64,000 nt of DNA from Elusimicrobiota bacterium (GTDB lineage: Bacteria; Elusimicrobiota; Elusimicrobia; UBA1565; UBA9628): positions 1 through 64,000 of the forward strand of contig JACRDT010000042.1 of the NCBI GenBank assembly GCA_016212795.1. The letters are read 5' to 3'. Positions 14,815 through 23,680 of the stretch are shown piece by piece. The notes beneath the pieces were generated by a model. It did no database searches. It was given only the letters and a program-made list of their open reading frames with translations, and had not been told where the DNA came from. Within the stretch, counting starts at the first letter, position 1, and the number at the start of each line of letters is the position of its first letter. The translations under genes and the position numbers were made by a program.

Positions 14815-15500
14815 GGGGCCTTCTTGGCCCGAGGGGCGGCGGCCCGGCCGCGGCCGTCGTTCAGGATGCCCAGCCGGACGAGGCGGCTCCGGAGCTTCTT
14901 GGGCCCCGGGTAGACGATGGCGCGCAGGCCGATTTTCCGGGCGGCCCGGACGTTCTCCGGGAGGTCGTCGATGAAGACGGCCTCCCGGGGGGCGACGCCC
15001 GCCATCCTGAGCGACTCCCTGTAGATGGCGGGCTCGGGCTTGCGCAGGCCCATCTCGTGGGAGAGGCAGGCGCCGTGGATGTGCCTGGTGAAGGCGTAGC
15101 GCTCGCGGATGTAGCCGTAGTGGATGCCGTTGGTGTTGGAAAGGAGGTAGACCTTGCGGGTCCGGGCGATGGTCTTGAGCATGGCGGCTGTCGCGCGGTC
15201 GAGGGTGAAATGGTTGGACCAGAGCAGGGTGAAGCTCCGGAAGCTCCCGCGGTAGCCGAAGGCGTCCCGGAACATCCCGAAGAAGCCCCTCGGGGAGAGG
15301 TGCCCGCGTTCGATGGCGTCGAGGAGGCCTTCGGTCCTGAGGAAGCCCGCGATCCTGCCGTGGTCGCCGCCGAGGATCCGCAGGAACCTCTTGTAGATGC
15401 AGTGCGGCTCGAAGTGCAGGAGCACGTTGCCGATGTCGAAGAAGACGGCCCTGATGGCCGGGGACGCCGTCCTCGGCCTTGTTCTCGGATGCTCCGGCAA
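14811..15500 (-). CDS. HAD family hydrolase
   Basis: The roughly 229-residue product has HAD motif I FFDIGNVL (nucleophile Asp), motif II YLLSNTNGIHYG, a lysine in LRKPEPAIY (motif III) and motif IV VFIDDLPENVRAA. This is the pattern of haloacid dehalogenase-like phosphatases of the epoxide-hydrolase/YihX type. No ATG precedes motif I; TTG at 15500, 15 bases after the xseB stop, is the likely start. The stop overlaps the next gene (GTGA). The substrate is probably a small phosphorylated metabolite. Confidence 0.85.
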   Translation of the reverse strand: MPEHPRTRPRTASPAIRAVFFDIGNVLLHFEPHCIYKRFLRILGGDHGRIAGFLRTEGLLDAIERGHLSPRGFFGMFRDAFGYRGSFRSFTLLWSNHFTLDRATAAMLKTIARTRKVYLLSNTNGIHYGYIRERYAFTRHIHGACLSHEMGLRKPEPAIYRESLRMAGVAPREAVFIDDLPENVRAARKIGLRAIVYPGPKKLRSRLVRLGILNDGRGRAAAPRAKKAP

Positions 15501-15514
15501 GAGCCGTTTCCGGT

Positions 15515-15781
15515 TCAATTCGCGTCCGGCTCCTCGTAGGGCTTGCGCTCCAGGGCCCCGGCCTTGCCGTCTTTGACCAGCACCGAAACCTTGTGCTTGG
15601 CCTCCTCGAGCTGGGCGGTCAGGGTCTTGGCCAGGCCCACCCCCTTCTCGAAGAGGGCCAGGGATTCCTCCAGGCCTTTCTCGCCCGACTCGAGCTCGCG
15701 CAGGACGCCTTCGAGCGTCTCGAGCGAGGATTCGAACGTCTCCTTCGAAGCACTTCCCGCGGCGGCGGGTTTCCTCGTCAT
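15515..15781 (-). CDS. xseB: exodeoxyribonuclease VII small subunit
   Basis: This 88-residue protein has the XseB signature FESSLETLEGVLRELESGEK and LEESLALFEKGVGL. It forms the multi-subunit nuclease with XseA that degrades single-stranded DNA to oligonucleotides. It directly abuts xseA (stop at 15782, start at 15781), the usual bacterial pairing. Length and motifs are normal. Confidence 0.93.
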   Translation of the reverse strand: MTRKPAAAGSASKETFESSLETLEGVLRELESGEKGLEESLALFEKGVGLAKTLTAQLEEAKHKVSVLVKDGKAGALERKPYEEPDAN

Positions 15782-17005
15782 TCAAGTCACCTCGCAGTCG
15801 ATGTGTCCCTCGTGCACCCGGACGCGCACCTTGTCGCCCTTGGCGACCTGGCCGGCGCTGCGCAGGATGGCGCGCTCCGGGAGCTTCTCCGCGATCGCGT
15901 AGCCCCTCGAGAGGACGTTGAGGGGGCTGAGCGCCTGCAGCTTCTCGAGGCTCCGGCGCAGGTCCTTCTCCTTGCCCACGAGGAGCCTGCGCGCGGCGTC
16001 CGGGAGCCGGCCGGCCACCTCGTCGACGCGCTTGATGCGCTCCTCGTAGATTCGGTGCGGGGCTTGCAGGAAGCGGTGGCCGGCGGCCGCGCGCAGCCGC
16101 AGGGCGAGCCGGTCGAGGCAGGACGTCATGGCCGCGGCCAGGGACTTCGCCGAGCCCTTGAGCCGCTCGAGCACCGCCTCCTTCTCGGGCACCGCGAGCT
16201 CGGCGGCGGCCGAGGGCGTGGGGGCCCTGACGTCCGCGACGAAGTCCGCGATCGTGAAGTCGGTCTCGTGGCCGACGCAGGAGACCACCGGGATGGCGGA
16301 GGCCGCGATGGCCCGGGCCACGGGCTCCTCGTTGAAGGCCCATAGGTCCTCGATCGACCCGCCGCCCCGCCCGACGAGCAGCACGTCCGTCTCGGGCAGG
16401 CGCCGGTTGAAGTCCTGGATGGCCCGGCTGATCTCCAAGGCCGCCCCGTCGCCCTGGACCTTGACCGGGTAGACCGCGATCTCGAGGCCCGCCCACCGGC
16501 GCCGCAGGATGGTCAGCATGTCGCGGATGGCCGCGCCCTGGAGCGAGGTCACGATGCCGACGCGGCGCGGGAACGCGGGCAGGGGCCGCTTGCGGGCCGG
16601 GTCGAAGAGGCCTTCCTGGGCGAGTTTTGCCTTGAGCTGCTCGAAGGCCAGCTGGAGCGCGCCTTTCTCCCGGGGCTCCATGTGCGACACGATGAGCTGG
16701 AGGTCCCCGCGCTTGGCGTAGGTCGAGACCCTGGCCCGGACCAGGCACTTGATCCCGTCCTTGGGCTCGAACTTCATGCCCTGGCCGTAGCCCTTGAACA
16801 GGACGGCCTTGATCTGGGCGTCGGCGTCCTTGAGCGTGAAGTAGGTGTGGCCGGACGGGTAGGTCTTGGCGCCGGAGACCTCGCCCTCGACCCAGACCTC
16901 CGGGAACTCGCCTTCGAGGAGGTCGTGGATCCTTCCGTTGAGCTCGCCGACGGAATAGACCTTGCGCTCGGGTTGGCCGAAATCCAACTGCGTGCCGCTA
17001 GGCAT
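15782..17005 (-). CDS. xseA: exodeoxyribonuclease VII large subunit
   Basis: The 407-residue protein has an N-terminal OB-fold (VWVEGEVSGAKTYPSGHTYF), the nuclease core with RVGIVTSLQGAAIRDMLTIL and LLVGRGGGSIEDLWAFNEE, VGHETDFTIADFVAD, and a C-terminal coiled region ending in ...NVLSRGYAI. It degrades single-stranded DNA in repair. The start at 17005 is chosen because it overlaps the rarA stop by 8 bases and gives the normal N-terminus. It is paired with xseB downstream. Confidence 0.95.
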   Translation of the reverse strand: MPSGTQLDFGQPERKVYSVGELNGRIHDLLEGEFPEVWVEGEVSGAKTYPSGHTYFTLKDADAQIKAVLFKGYGQGMKFEPKDGIKCLVRARVSTYAKRGDLQLIVSHMEPREKGALQLAFEQLKAKLAQEGLFDPARKRPLPAFPRRVGIVTSLQGAAIRDMLTILRRRWAGLEIAVYPVKVQGDGAALEISRAIQDFNRRLPETDVLLVGRGGGSIEDLWAFNEEPVARAIAASAIPVVSCVGHETDFTIADFVADVRAPTPSAAAELAVPEKEAVLERLKGSAKSLAAAMTSCLDRLALRLRAAAGHRFLQAPHRIYEERIKRVDEVAGRLPDAARRLLVGKEKDLRRSLEKLQALSPLNVLSRGYAIAEKLPERAILRSAGQVAKGDKVRVRVHEGHIDCEVT

Positions 17006-18302
17006 CCTTGAGCCTCTTGAGGAACTCGGCGATCCTCTTCTCGTCCCCCTGGTCCGAGGGGCGGTAGAAGACCGCGGGGTCGGGCATGTAGTCCTGCCGG
17101 ACGTGGTGGCCCGGGAAATCGTGGGGGTACCGGTAGCCACGGCCGTGGCCCCGGGACTCGGCGTCGAGGTTGGCGTCGCGCAGGTGCAGGGGGACCTCGC
17201 GGCTCTTGCCGGTCGAGGCCTCCTTCATGGCCTCGTTGATGGCGACGTAGGAGGCGTTGGACTTCGGGGCGGTCGCGACGTAGACCGCGGCTTGGGCGAG
17301 GGGGATCCTCGCCTCGGGCATGCCCAAAGACTCCACGGCCTCGAAGGCGGCCTGGGCCACGACCAGGGCCCTGAAGTCCGCGTTGCCGACGTCCTCGGCC
17401 GCCGCGATGAGGACCCTGCGCGCGATGAAGCGCGGGTCCTCGCCGGCGACGAGCATCTTCGCCATCCAGTAGAGGGCGGCGTCGGGGTCCGAGCCCCGCA
17501 TGGACTTGATGAAGGCCGAGATGTGGTCGTAGTGGTCGTCGGACTTCTTGTCGTAGCGGACGGCCCGGCGCTGGATGGACTCCTCCGCGACCTCCAGAGT
17601 GATGCGGCGGGCGCCGTCCTTGGCGGGCGCCGTCGACAGGGCCGCCAGCTCCAGGGCGTTGAGGAGCCTGCGGGCGTCGCCCGAGGCCATGCGCAGGAGG
17701 TGCTCGCGGGCGGGCGCGGAGAGCGCCAGGCGCATCGCGCCCAGCCCGAGCGCCGTGTCCGAGACGGCGCGGTCGAGGATGGCGGCGAGCTCGTGCTCGG
17801 AGAGCGGCTTGAACTCGAAGGCCGTGAAGCGGGAGAGCAGGGCGGCGTTGATGTAGAAGGAGGGGTTCTCGGTCGTCAGGCCGATGAGGATCACCGAACC
17901 CCGCTCGACGGCGGGCAGCAGGACGTCCTGCTGGGTCCTGTTGAAGTGGTGGATCTCGTCGAGCAGGAGCAGGGTGCGCTGGTCCTTGGCGGCGCGGTCG
18001 TAGTTGGCGGCCTCGAGGACCTTCTTGAGCTCGGCGACGCCCGCCAGGACCGCGTTGAGCTCGACGACCTTCGCCTTCGAGAGGTCCGCGACGAGCCTGG
18101 CCAGCGCGGTCTTGCCGGTGCCGGGGGGGCCGAAGAAGAGGGCGGAGCTGAACTTGCCCGACTCGATGAGGCGGCGGAGCATCTTGCCCGGGCCGAGGTT
18201 GTGGGACTGGCCGGCGAAGTCGTCGAGCTTCCTGGGCGCCATGCGGGCGGCGAGAGGGAACTCGGATGCCTTGAGCTCGGTGGGGAAGAGCTCCTCCGGC
18301 AT
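16998..18302 (-). CDS. rarA: replication-associated recombination protein A (AAA ATPase)
   Basis: The 434-residue product has Walker [12 protein letters not shown], Walker [12 protein letters not shown], sensor region GLTTENPSF, and the RarA C-terminal part ([20 protein letters not shown], then [16 protein letters not shown]). RarA/MgsA acts at stalled replication forks as a tetrameric ATPase. It overlaps xseA, which fits a DNA-maintenance pair inside this operon. Confidence 0.95.
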   Translation of the reverse strand: MPEELFPTELKASEFPLAARMAPRKLDDFAGQSHNLGPGKMLRRLIESGKFSSALFFGPPGTGKTALARLVADLSKAKVVELNAVLAGVAELKKVLEAANYDRAAKDQRTLLLLDEIHHFNRTQQDVLLPAVERGSVILIGLTTENPSFYINAALLSRFTAFEFKPLSEHELAAILDRAVSDTALGLGAMRLALSAPAREHLLRMASGDARRLLNALELAALSTAPAKDGARRITLEVAEESIQRRAVRYDKKSDDHYDHISAFIKSMRGSDPDAALYWMAKMLVAGEDPRFIARRVLIAAAEDVGNADFRALVVAQAAFEAVESLGMPEARIPLAQAAVYVATAPKSNASYVAINEAMKEASTGKSREVPLHLRDANLDAESRGHGRGYRYPHDFPGHHVRQDYMPDPAVFYRPSDQGDEKRIAEFLKRLKDA

Positions 18303-18308
18303 GGCGGG

Positions 18309-18617
18309 CTACCGGGATCCCGAGGGCGCCGACGTGTCGAGCGCGGCCCGGAGCAGGTGGGTGATCTTCTCGATCTTCCGCTCGGCCAGGTCCTTGGCCA
18401 CCTCGTAGGTGTTGCGCTGGTGGTGGATCTCCTCCGCGTAGGCCAGCGCGGTGTAGAGGGCGATCTTCGAGGAGTCGGGGGTGTTGTACTTCTGCTCGAT
18501 CTGGAGCATCTTGTCCTCGACTTCCTTGGCGAGGGCGGTGACCTCCATCTGGGTGATGCCCTCGACGTCCACCGCGAGGCGGCGGTGGCGGATCTCGATC
18601 TGGAAGGTGTCCTTCAC
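18309..18617 (-). CDS. zapA: cell division protein ZapA-like
   Basis: This 102-residue protein begins with the ZapA strand-rich head (FQIEIRHRRLAVDVEG) and continues into a long helix with IALYTALAYAEEIHHQR. ZapA cross-links FtsZ filaments at the division ring. The gene overlaps the ZapB-like gene upstream by 4 bases. The pair in one operon next to pheT is a common arrangement. Confidence 0.82.
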   Translation of the reverse strand: MKDTFQIEIRHRRLAVDVEGITQMEVTALAKEVEDKMLQIEQKYNTPDSSKIALYTALAYAEEIHHQRNTYEVAKDLAERKIEKITHLLRAALDTSAPSGSR

Positions 18618-18850
18618 GTGATGCTCTCGAGCTTCTTGGACAGGCGCTCGAGCCTGCCTTTGACGCGTTCGTGGCGGATCAGCTTGGCGTGGGCGGTCTT
18701 GAGCTCCTCGCGCAGGCGGTGGACCTCGCTCTTGAGCCGTTCATTCTCGTCGGCGAGCTTGCGGTGCTCGCCCCCCGATTCCCGGAGCCGCTTGGAGGCG
18801 GCGGCCGCGAGCTCCTCCAGGGCCTCGAGCTGGCTCTTGGCGATGATCAT
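18614..18850 (-). CDS. zapB: coiled-coil protein, ZapB-like
   Basis: The 78-residue product is an almost uninterrupted coiled coil (heptads of Leu/Ala with Glu/Lys/Arg), such as LADENERLKSEVHRLREELK. Size, structure and position beside zapA point to a ZapB-type Z-ring factor, but coiled coils are not specific. Its ribbon of Shine-Dalgarno bases (GGAGG, 18855-18860) lies in a copy of the GC-rich palindromic element. Confidence 0.65.
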   Translation of the reverse strand: MIIAKSQLEALEELAAAASKRLRESGGEHRKLADENERLKSEVHRLREELKTAHAKLIRHERVKGRLERLSKKLESIT

Positions 18851-18851
18851 A

Positions 18852-18947
18852 TCACTTTCCTCCCCGCGGGGAAGACACTCGTCCCCCCCGCGGGGGGGCG
18901 AGTAGCCGGGGGGGCAGATGCCGTTTCATCAGGCCTTCCTCTTTCAT
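18852..18947 (-). CDS. micro-ORF in GC-rich element, coupled to pheT
   Basis: A 31-codon frame starts at 18947, its ATG overlapping the pheT TGA (ATGA). A second in-frame ATG at 18929 begins MKRHLPPRLLAPPRGG. It ends at 18852, just before the zapB ATG at 18850. Nearly the same peptide start (MKRHQPPRYSTPRGG) occurs upstream of the NifH-like fusion at 47619. It may be translated only to carry ribosomes from pheT to zapB. Confidence 0.4.
   Translation of the reverse strand: MKEEGLMKRHLPPRLLAPPRGGRVSSPRGGK
18877..18931 (-). repeat. GC-rich palindromic element, copy 2
   Basis: ACTCGTCCCCCCCGCGGGGG, then GGCGAGTAGCC, a G run and AGATGCCGTTTCATCA. The arms form a long GC hairpin without a T run. 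It sits between pheT and zapB. Confidence 0.65.
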
Positions 18948-21364
18948 GTCCTCAACACCGCGCCGCACCGCGCCTTGAGCTCGGCGAGGATGCGCTCGAC
19001 CGCCGCGGCGACCTCGGCGTCCGTCAGGGTCCGGTCGGGGCGGCAGAAGACCAGGCGCATGCTGAGGCTCCGGTGGCCCTCGGGCACGCCGGAGCCCGCG
19101 TACACGTCGACCAGGTCGACCGCCGAGAGCTCCGCGATCCCGAGGGCCCGGACCGCCCCGTCGACCTCGGCGTAGGGGACCCTGGCCTGGACCACCACGG
19201 AGAGGTCGCGCCACGAGGACGGGAAGGGGCTGAAGGGCTTGAAGACGGCCGGGGGCGACTCCAGCGCGGCGAGCGCCGAAAGGTCGAGCTCGAAGACCGC
19301 GGGCCGCTCCTTGTCCATGTCCCAGGCGCGGGCGAGCCTGGGGTGCAGGACGCCGAGCCTCGCCAGCGGCGTCCCCTGGGGGCTCAGGACGAACAGGCGG
19401 CTGTTGGGCAGGAGGAGATTCTCTCCGGCGAAGGGGTCCTCGCGCCCCGGTTCCCGCACGGTCCAGGCCGCTGTCCACCGGAGTCCCGGGATGCCCTCCA
19501 GGAGGCCCGCGACGGCCGCCTTGGCGGCGAAGCAGTCCGCCGTTCCCCTGGCGGACATCCAATGCGCGCAGGCGTTGGCGCCGACCAGGATGCCCGCCAG
19601 GTGCGCGCGCTCCGCCAGGGCGTCGCCGTCGCGGCCGTAGACCTTCCCGAGCTCGAAGAGGCGGATGGACTCCGCCTGGGCGTTGAGGTTGCGCCGGGCG
19701 CTCTGGAGGAGGCCGGGCATCAGCGAGGGCCGGAGCACGGTCCAATCCTCGGTGAGGGGGTTGGACAGCCTGGCCCACCGGTCCTCGGGGACCTCGAGCA
19801 GGGCGGCCTGCCTGTCGGAGATGAAATCGTAGGTGTAGGACTCGTGGAACCCGGCGGCCGCCAGGCGGGAACGGACGTTCCTCTCGGCGGCGTGCGAGCG
19901 CGGCTCCCGGGCCGGCTTCAGGACGCAGGGCTTGATGGCGGAGGGGATCCGGTCGTAGCCGAGGATCCGGGCGGCCTCTTCCGCGAGGTCCCAGGGCGTG
20001 CCGAGGTCCTGGCGCCAGGTCGGCGCGACGACCGACAGGACCTCGCCGTCGCGGACGACCTTGGCCGAGACGGCTTCGAGGGCCTTCTCCACCTCGGCGA
20101 GGGGGAAATCCGAGCCGAGGATCTCGTTGATGCGGCGGGCCGTGACGCTGATGGGCGGCATGGGGCGCTTTCCAGGGTAGACGTCAAGGGGAGCGGACAC
20201 ACGGACGGACTTTCCGCATAGTTGCGCGACCAGATCAGCCGCCGACCGGGAAGCCCGGTCGGCGGCTTCCACGTCGGCGCTCCGCTCGAAGCGGTAGGAG
20301 GAGTCCGAGCGCAGGCGCAGCTTCTGCGAGCCTTTTCGCACGACCTGGGGGGCGAAGTTGGCCGACTCGAGGAAGACCCGGCGGGTCTTGGCCGTGACCG
20401 CGGTCTCTTCCCCGCCCATGATGCCCGCGATGGCCACGGGCTTGGAGGCGTCGGCGATCACGAGGATGTCCGGGGCGAGGGCGTATTCCCGGCCGTCGAG
20501 GGCGAGGATCTTCTCTCCCGCCCGGGCGAACCTCACGACGATCCGGCCACCCTCGAGCTTGTCCGCGTCGAAGGCGTGCAGGGGCTGCCCGGCGTCCATG
20601 AGCGTGAAATTGGTGATGTCGACGACGCTGTTGATGGGGCGCAGCCCGACGGCCTCGAGGCGCGCCTTGAGCCAGCCGGGGCTGTCCTTGACCTCCACGC
20701 CCTCGATGAGCCTGCCCACGTAGCGCGGGCATTCCCCGGTCGAGAGCATCTCGACCGGAAAGGGTTGGAGGGAGCCGTCCTCCTGAAGCGCCGTTTCCTC
20801 TCTCCTCTTCAACGGGAATCCGAAGCAGGTCGCGAGCTCCCGGGCCAGGCCCAGGTGCGAGAGCAGGTCGGGCCGGTTGGCCGTGATCTCGATGTCGAGG
20901 ACGCAATCTCCGCCGCCGAGCAGGGCCTGCGCGTCCTGGCCGACGGGCGTCGCCGGGTCCAGGACCATGATGCCGGAGGCGTCGCCGCCGAGGGCGAGCT
21001 CCTTGGTGGAGCAGATCATGCCCTCGGAGTCGATGCCGCGGATCTTGGCGGCCGAGAGCTTGCCGCCCGGGAGCGACGCCCCGACCCTGGCCAGCGGGAT
21101 CTTCTGCCCGGCGGCGACGTTCTTCGCTCCGCAGACCACGGTGTAGGTCTTGGACCCGTCCGTGACTCGGCAGACGGAGAGGCGGTCCGCGTTGGGGTGC
21201 TTGTCCACGGCGAGGACCTCGCCCGTCACGACCCCGCTGAACGCCGGGCCCAGCCGCTCCACGGACTCGGCGTCCATGCCGAGGCGGGGGAGCATGTCGG
21301 CCAGCTCCTGCGGGCCGCAGGGGACGTCGACGTGGTCCTTGAGCCAGCTAAACGATATCTTCAT
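18944..21364 (-). CDS. pheT: phenylalanyl-tRNA synthetase beta subunit
   Basis: This 806-residue protein has all PheT domains: N-terminal B1 (MKISFSWLKDHVDVP), EMAP-like tRNA-binding domain (about 40-150), B3/B4 editing region (GWLKARLEAVGLRPINSVVD), B5 (about 400-470), the catalytic-like core and a C-terminal FDX-ACB anticodon-binding domain. With PheS it charges tRNA-Phe. It overlaps pheS by 17 bases. Confidence 0.96.
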   Translation of the reverse strand: MKISFSWLKDHVDVPCGPQELADMLPRLGMDAESVERLGPAFSGVVTGEVLAVDKHPNADRLSVCRVTDGSKTYTVVCGAKNVAAGQKIPLARVGASLPGGKLSAAKIRGIDSEGMICSTKELALGGDASGIMVLDPATPVGQDAQALLGGGDCVLDIEITANRPDLLSHLGLARELATCFGFPLKRREETALQEDGSLQPFPVEMLSTGECPRYVGRLIEGVEVKDSPGWLKARLEAVGLRPINSVVDITNFTLMDAGQPLHAFDADKLEGGRIVVRFARAGEKILALDGREYALAPDILVIADASKPVAIAGIMGGEETAVTAKTRRVFLESANFAPQVVRKGSQKLRLRSDSSYRFERSADVEAADRASRSAADLVAQLCGKSVRVSAPLDVYPGKRPMPPISVTARRINEILGSDFPLAEVEKALEAVSAKVVRDGEVLSVVAPTWRQDLGTPWDLAEEAARILGYDRIPSAIKPCVLKPAREPRSHAAERNVRSRLAAAGFHESYTYDFISDRQAALLEVPEDRWARLSNPLTEDWTVLRPSLMPGLLQSARRNLNAQAESIRLFELGKVYGRDGDALAERAHLAGILVGANACAHWMSARGTADCFAAKAAVAGLLEGIPGLRWTAAWTVREPGREDPFAGENLLLPNSRLFVLSPQGTPLARLGVLHPRLARAWDMDKERPAVFELDLSALAALESPPAVFKPFSPFPSSWRDLSVVVQARVPYAEVDGAVRALGIAELSAVDLVDVYAGSGVPEGHRSLSMRLVFCRPDRTLTDAEVAAAVERILAELKARCGAVLRT

Positions 21365-22400
21365 CGAACTGCCGCAGGAACCTCAGATCGTTCTCGTAGA
21401 AGAGGCGGATGTCCGGGATGCGGTACTTCATCATGGCCAGCCGCTCGACCCCGATGCCGAACGCGAAGCCCGACCAGGTCGCGGGGTCGAGGCCCACGAG
21501 CCTGAACACGTTGGGGTTGACGACGCCCGCGCCCAGCATCTCGATCCAGCCGGACTGCTTGCAGGCCGGGCAGCCCCGGCCGCCGCACAGCAGGCAGTTG
21601 ACGTCGACCTGGGCCGAGGGCTCGGTGAAGGGGAAATAGGAGGGCCGGAAGCGTATCCTGGTGGCGGAGCCCAGCAGGGTCTGCATGAAGACCTCGAGCG
21701 TCCCCTTGAGGTCGGCGAAGGTGACCCCGCGGTCCACCACCAGCCCCTCCATCTGATAGAAGACGGCGGAGTGGCTGGCGTCCACGGCGTCGCGCCGGAA
21801 GACCCTGCCCGGGCAGACGATCTTGAGCGGGGGCGCCGTCGACTTCATGGTCCTGGCCTGGACCGGGGAGGTATGCGTGCGCAGCAGGAGCGGCAGGTCC
21901 TTGAGGTAGAAGGTGTCGTGGGCGTCGCGCGCGGGATGCTGCGCCGGGATGTTGAGGGCCTCGAAGTTGTACCAGTCGGTCTCGACCTGCGGGCCCTCGG
22001 CGAGGGTGTAGCCCATGAGGGTCAGCGCCTCCGTCATCTCGGACACCATGCTGGTCAGGGGGTGGAGCCGGCCGCGCCCGGACGGCGGCGCGGGCAGGGT
22101 GACGTCGACGCCGGACCGCTCCGTGGAGAGGTCCTGGGCGCATTCGAGGTCGAGGCGCCGGCGCTCGAGGAACTCCGAGATCCTCGCCTTGAGCGACTGG
22201 GCCCGGGGGCCGAACTGCCGGCGGTCTTCGAGAGGCAGGTGCTTGAGGTTCTTGAGCAGCTCGGTGAGCTCGCCGCTCCTCCCGAGGAAGCGCAGGCGCA
22301 CCTTCTCGAGGTCGTCGAGGGTGGGGGTCTCGGCGGGGGCCCAGGCGAGGGCGGCGGCGGAGGTGGCCTCGAAGGAACGCAGCCAATCGGAGGTGTTCAT
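21348..22400 (-). CDS. pheS: phenylalanyl-tRNA synthetase alpha subunit
   Basis: The 350-residue class II synthetase subunit has an N-terminal coiled coil, motif 2 FRRDAVDASHSAVFYQMEG and motif 3 GFAFGIGVERLAMMKYRIPD, with the common CxxC-type insert (CLLCGGRGCPACKQSGW). It binds phenylalanine and ATP. Its ATG overlaps the stop of a 22-residue GC-rich micro-ORF (ATGA), so its translation may be coupled to that frame. Confidence 0.96.
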   Translation of the reverse strand: MNTSDWLRSFEATSAAALAWAPAETPTLDDLEKVRLRFLGRSGELTELLKNLKHLPLEDRRQFGPRAQSLKARISEFLERRRLDLECAQDLSTERSGVDVTLPAPPSGRGRLHPLTSMVSEMTEALTLMGYTLAEGPQVETDWYNFEALNIPAQHPARDAHDTFYLKDLPLLLRTHTSPVQARTMKSTAPPLKIVCPGRVFRRDAVDASHSAVFYQMEGLVVDRGVTFADLKGTLEVFMQTLLGSATRIRFRPSYFPFTEPSAQVDVNCLLCGGRGCPACKQSGWIEMLGAGVVNPNVFRLVGLDPATWSGFAFGIGVERLAMMKYRIPDIRLFYENDLRFLRQFDEDIV

Positions 22401-22465
22401 GTCGCGGCAACTGTCCCCGCGGGGGCGGGGGCGAGCGCCTGCGGCGCCTTGCCCCCTCGACGCAT
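22397..22465 (-). CDS. micro-ORF coupled to pheS
   Basis: A 22-residue frame (MRRGGKAPQALAPAPAGTVA...) has GGGGAGGGGAGC as a strong ribosome site and ends in a TGA overlapping the pheS ATG. It contains no phenylalanine, so it is not a PheM-type attenuator peptide. It lies in GC-rich palindromic sequence. Confidence 0.35.
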   Translation of the reverse strand: MRRGGKAPQALAPAPAGTVAAT

Positions 22466-22490
22466 GCTCCCCTCCCCGCGGGGGAGGTGA
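22407..22490 (-). repeat. GC-rich palindromic region between rplT and pheS
   Basis: Two GC hairpins (around 22410-22425 and 22470-22488, each with a CCCCGCGGGG core) flank a GCGAGCGCC block. It resembles the other GC-rich elements but lacks the ATGCCGTTTCATCA part. It could be a transcript processing or pausing site between the ribosomal and synthetase genes. Confidence 0.4.
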
Positions 22491-22494
22491 GCAG

Positions 22495-22842
22495 TTAGGC
22501 CGTCCGGGAAATCTCCAGGAGCTTGCGGAAGGAGGCCTGGTCGCGGATCGCGATCTCCGAGAGCATCTTGCGGTTGAGCGCGATCTTCGCCTTCTTCAGG
22601 CCGCACATGAAGCGGCTGTAGGACGTGTCGGCCTGGCGGCACGCGGCGTTGATGCGCTCGATCCACAGGGACCGGAAATCCCCCTTGCGGTCCTTGCGGC
22701 CCACGTACATGTGGGCGAGGGATTTTTCGACCTGCTGCTTGACTTGGCGCCATTTGGTCCGCTTGTCGGAGTAGAAGCCCTTCGCCAGGCGGAATTTCTT
22801 CTTCTTGTGGTGACGCGTCGTGACGCCGGATTTGATCCTCAT
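22495..22842 (-). CDS. rplT: 50S ribosomal protein L20
   Basis: The 115-residue protein has the L20 sequence: basic N-terminal tail with TTRHHKKKKFRLAKGF, then SLWIERINAACRQ and GLKKAKIALNRKMLSEIA. It binds 23S rRNA early in assembly and represses this operon in several bacteria. It is in the usual infC-rpmI-rplT order. Confidence 0.97.
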   Translation of the reverse strand: MRIKSGVTTRHHKKKKFRLAKGFYSDKRTKWRQVKQQVEKSLAHMYVGRKDRKGDFRSLWIERINAACRQADTSYSRFMCGLKKAKIALNRKMLSEIAIRDQASFRKLLEISRTA

Positions 22843-22848
22843 GGAATC

Positions 22849-23046
22849 TCAACTATAAGGCAGGAACCGTGACAGGATCTTGCCTTCGGTATCGCTCAGG
22901 GTGTTCTTGCCAGGGACGCAATGGCTCTTGTTCTTCGGCATGGGCGTCAGGAGGTGGCGCCTGTAGGCGCGCTGGTGGCGCCACTTGCCCGAGGCGGTCT
23001 TGGTGAAGCGCTTCTTCGCGCCGCTGTGTGATTTTAGTTTTGGCAT
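22849..23046 (-). CDS. rpmI: 50S ribosomal protein L35
   Basis: This 65-residue basic protein begins MPKLKSHSGAKKRFTKT and continues KWRHQRAYRRHLLT, the L35 pattern. It lies 6 bases from infC and 6 from rplT, as in most bacteria. Confidence 0.97.
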   Translation of the reverse strand: MPKLKSHSGAKKRFTKTASGKWRHQRAYRRHLLTPMPKNKSHCVPGKNTLSDTEGKILSRFLPYS

Positions 23047-23052
23047 GGTGGC

Positions 23053-23550
23053 TCAGTGTTTCGGGATCAACGTCAGCATGAGACGGTTGCGTTCCTGTTG
23101 CGGGGTGCCCTCGGCGATGGCGATGGTCGAGAGCTTCTCGCGGATCTGGTCGAGGAGCTTGATGCCGAGGTCGCGGTGCTGCATCTCTCGGCCGCGGAAG
23201 ACGATGGTGATGCGCACCTTGTCGTGGTTGTTGATGAACTCCATGACGTGCTTGAGCTTGAAATCGAGATCATGGATGCCTATGTTGGGCCTCAGCCGCA
23301 CTTCCTTGAGCAACCCCGACTTCTGGTGCTTGCGCGACTCCCGGACCTTCTTCTCCTGCTCGTACTTGAACTTGGGGAAGTCCAAGATCTTGCAGACCGG
23401 GGGATTCGCCTGGGGCGCGATCTCGATGAGATCGAGCCCCCTGCTCCGCGCCATCGCCAACGCCTCGGAGAGATGCTTGATCCCCAACTGCGTCCCGTCC
23501 GAATCGATCAGGCGCACGCTGCTGGCCTGAATCCTCGCGTTGATGCGCAA
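23053..23550 (-). CDS. infC: translation initiation factor IF-3
   Basis: The 165-residue product has both IF-3 domains: N-terminal SVRLIDSDGTQLGIKHLSEA and C-terminal KEVRLRPNIGIHDLDFKLKH, then VRITIVFRGREMQHRDLG. IF-3 binds the 30S subunit and checks start codons. No ATG is available; TTG at 23550 is the likely start, with ATC two codons on as an alternative that would mimic the rare AUU/AUC starts that let IF-3 limit its own synthesis. First gene of a 10-kb leftward operon. Confidence 0.94.
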   Translation of the reverse strand: MRINARIQASSVRLIDSDGTQLGIKHLSEALAMARSRGLDLIEIAPQANPPVCKILDFPKFKYEQEKKVRESRKHQKSGLLKEVRLRPNIGIHDLDFKLKHVMEFINNHDKVRITIVFRGREMQHRDLGIKLLDQIREKLSTIAIAEGTPQQERNRLMLTLIPKH

Positions 23551-23627
23551 CTGACTGCCAGGGCCCTTGTTATAGTGACTGATTGTGGAAAAGTCCCCCT
23601 CGGAAAGGATTTGAATCCGTCGAAGGT

Positions 23628-23656
23628 ACTTTATAAACTTTCGAAGCGATGGTCAA
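23628..23656 (-). promoter_or_regulatory. promoter of the infC operon
   Basis: Leftward TTGACC (23651-23656), 17-base spacer, TAAAGT (23628-23633). It lies about 80 bases before the infC start, leaving a leader long enough for autoregulation. Confidence 0.6.
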
Positions 23657-23680
23657 GTGCGCGCGTCCAGGAGGTCGGCG

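Noticed and set aside
18877..18931. GC palindromes as Rho-independent terminators
   Set aside because: They have no T run, lie between coupled genes (pheT to zapB) and recur inside coding sequence.
22397..22465. PheM-type attenuator leader peptide for pheST
   Set aside because: The frame has no phenylalanine codons and overlaps the pheS start instead of preceding an attenuator.
23590..23620. tRNA T-arm (GGATTTGAATCC)
   Set aside because: Loop size and sequence are wrong and no acceptor or anticodon stems can be built around it.
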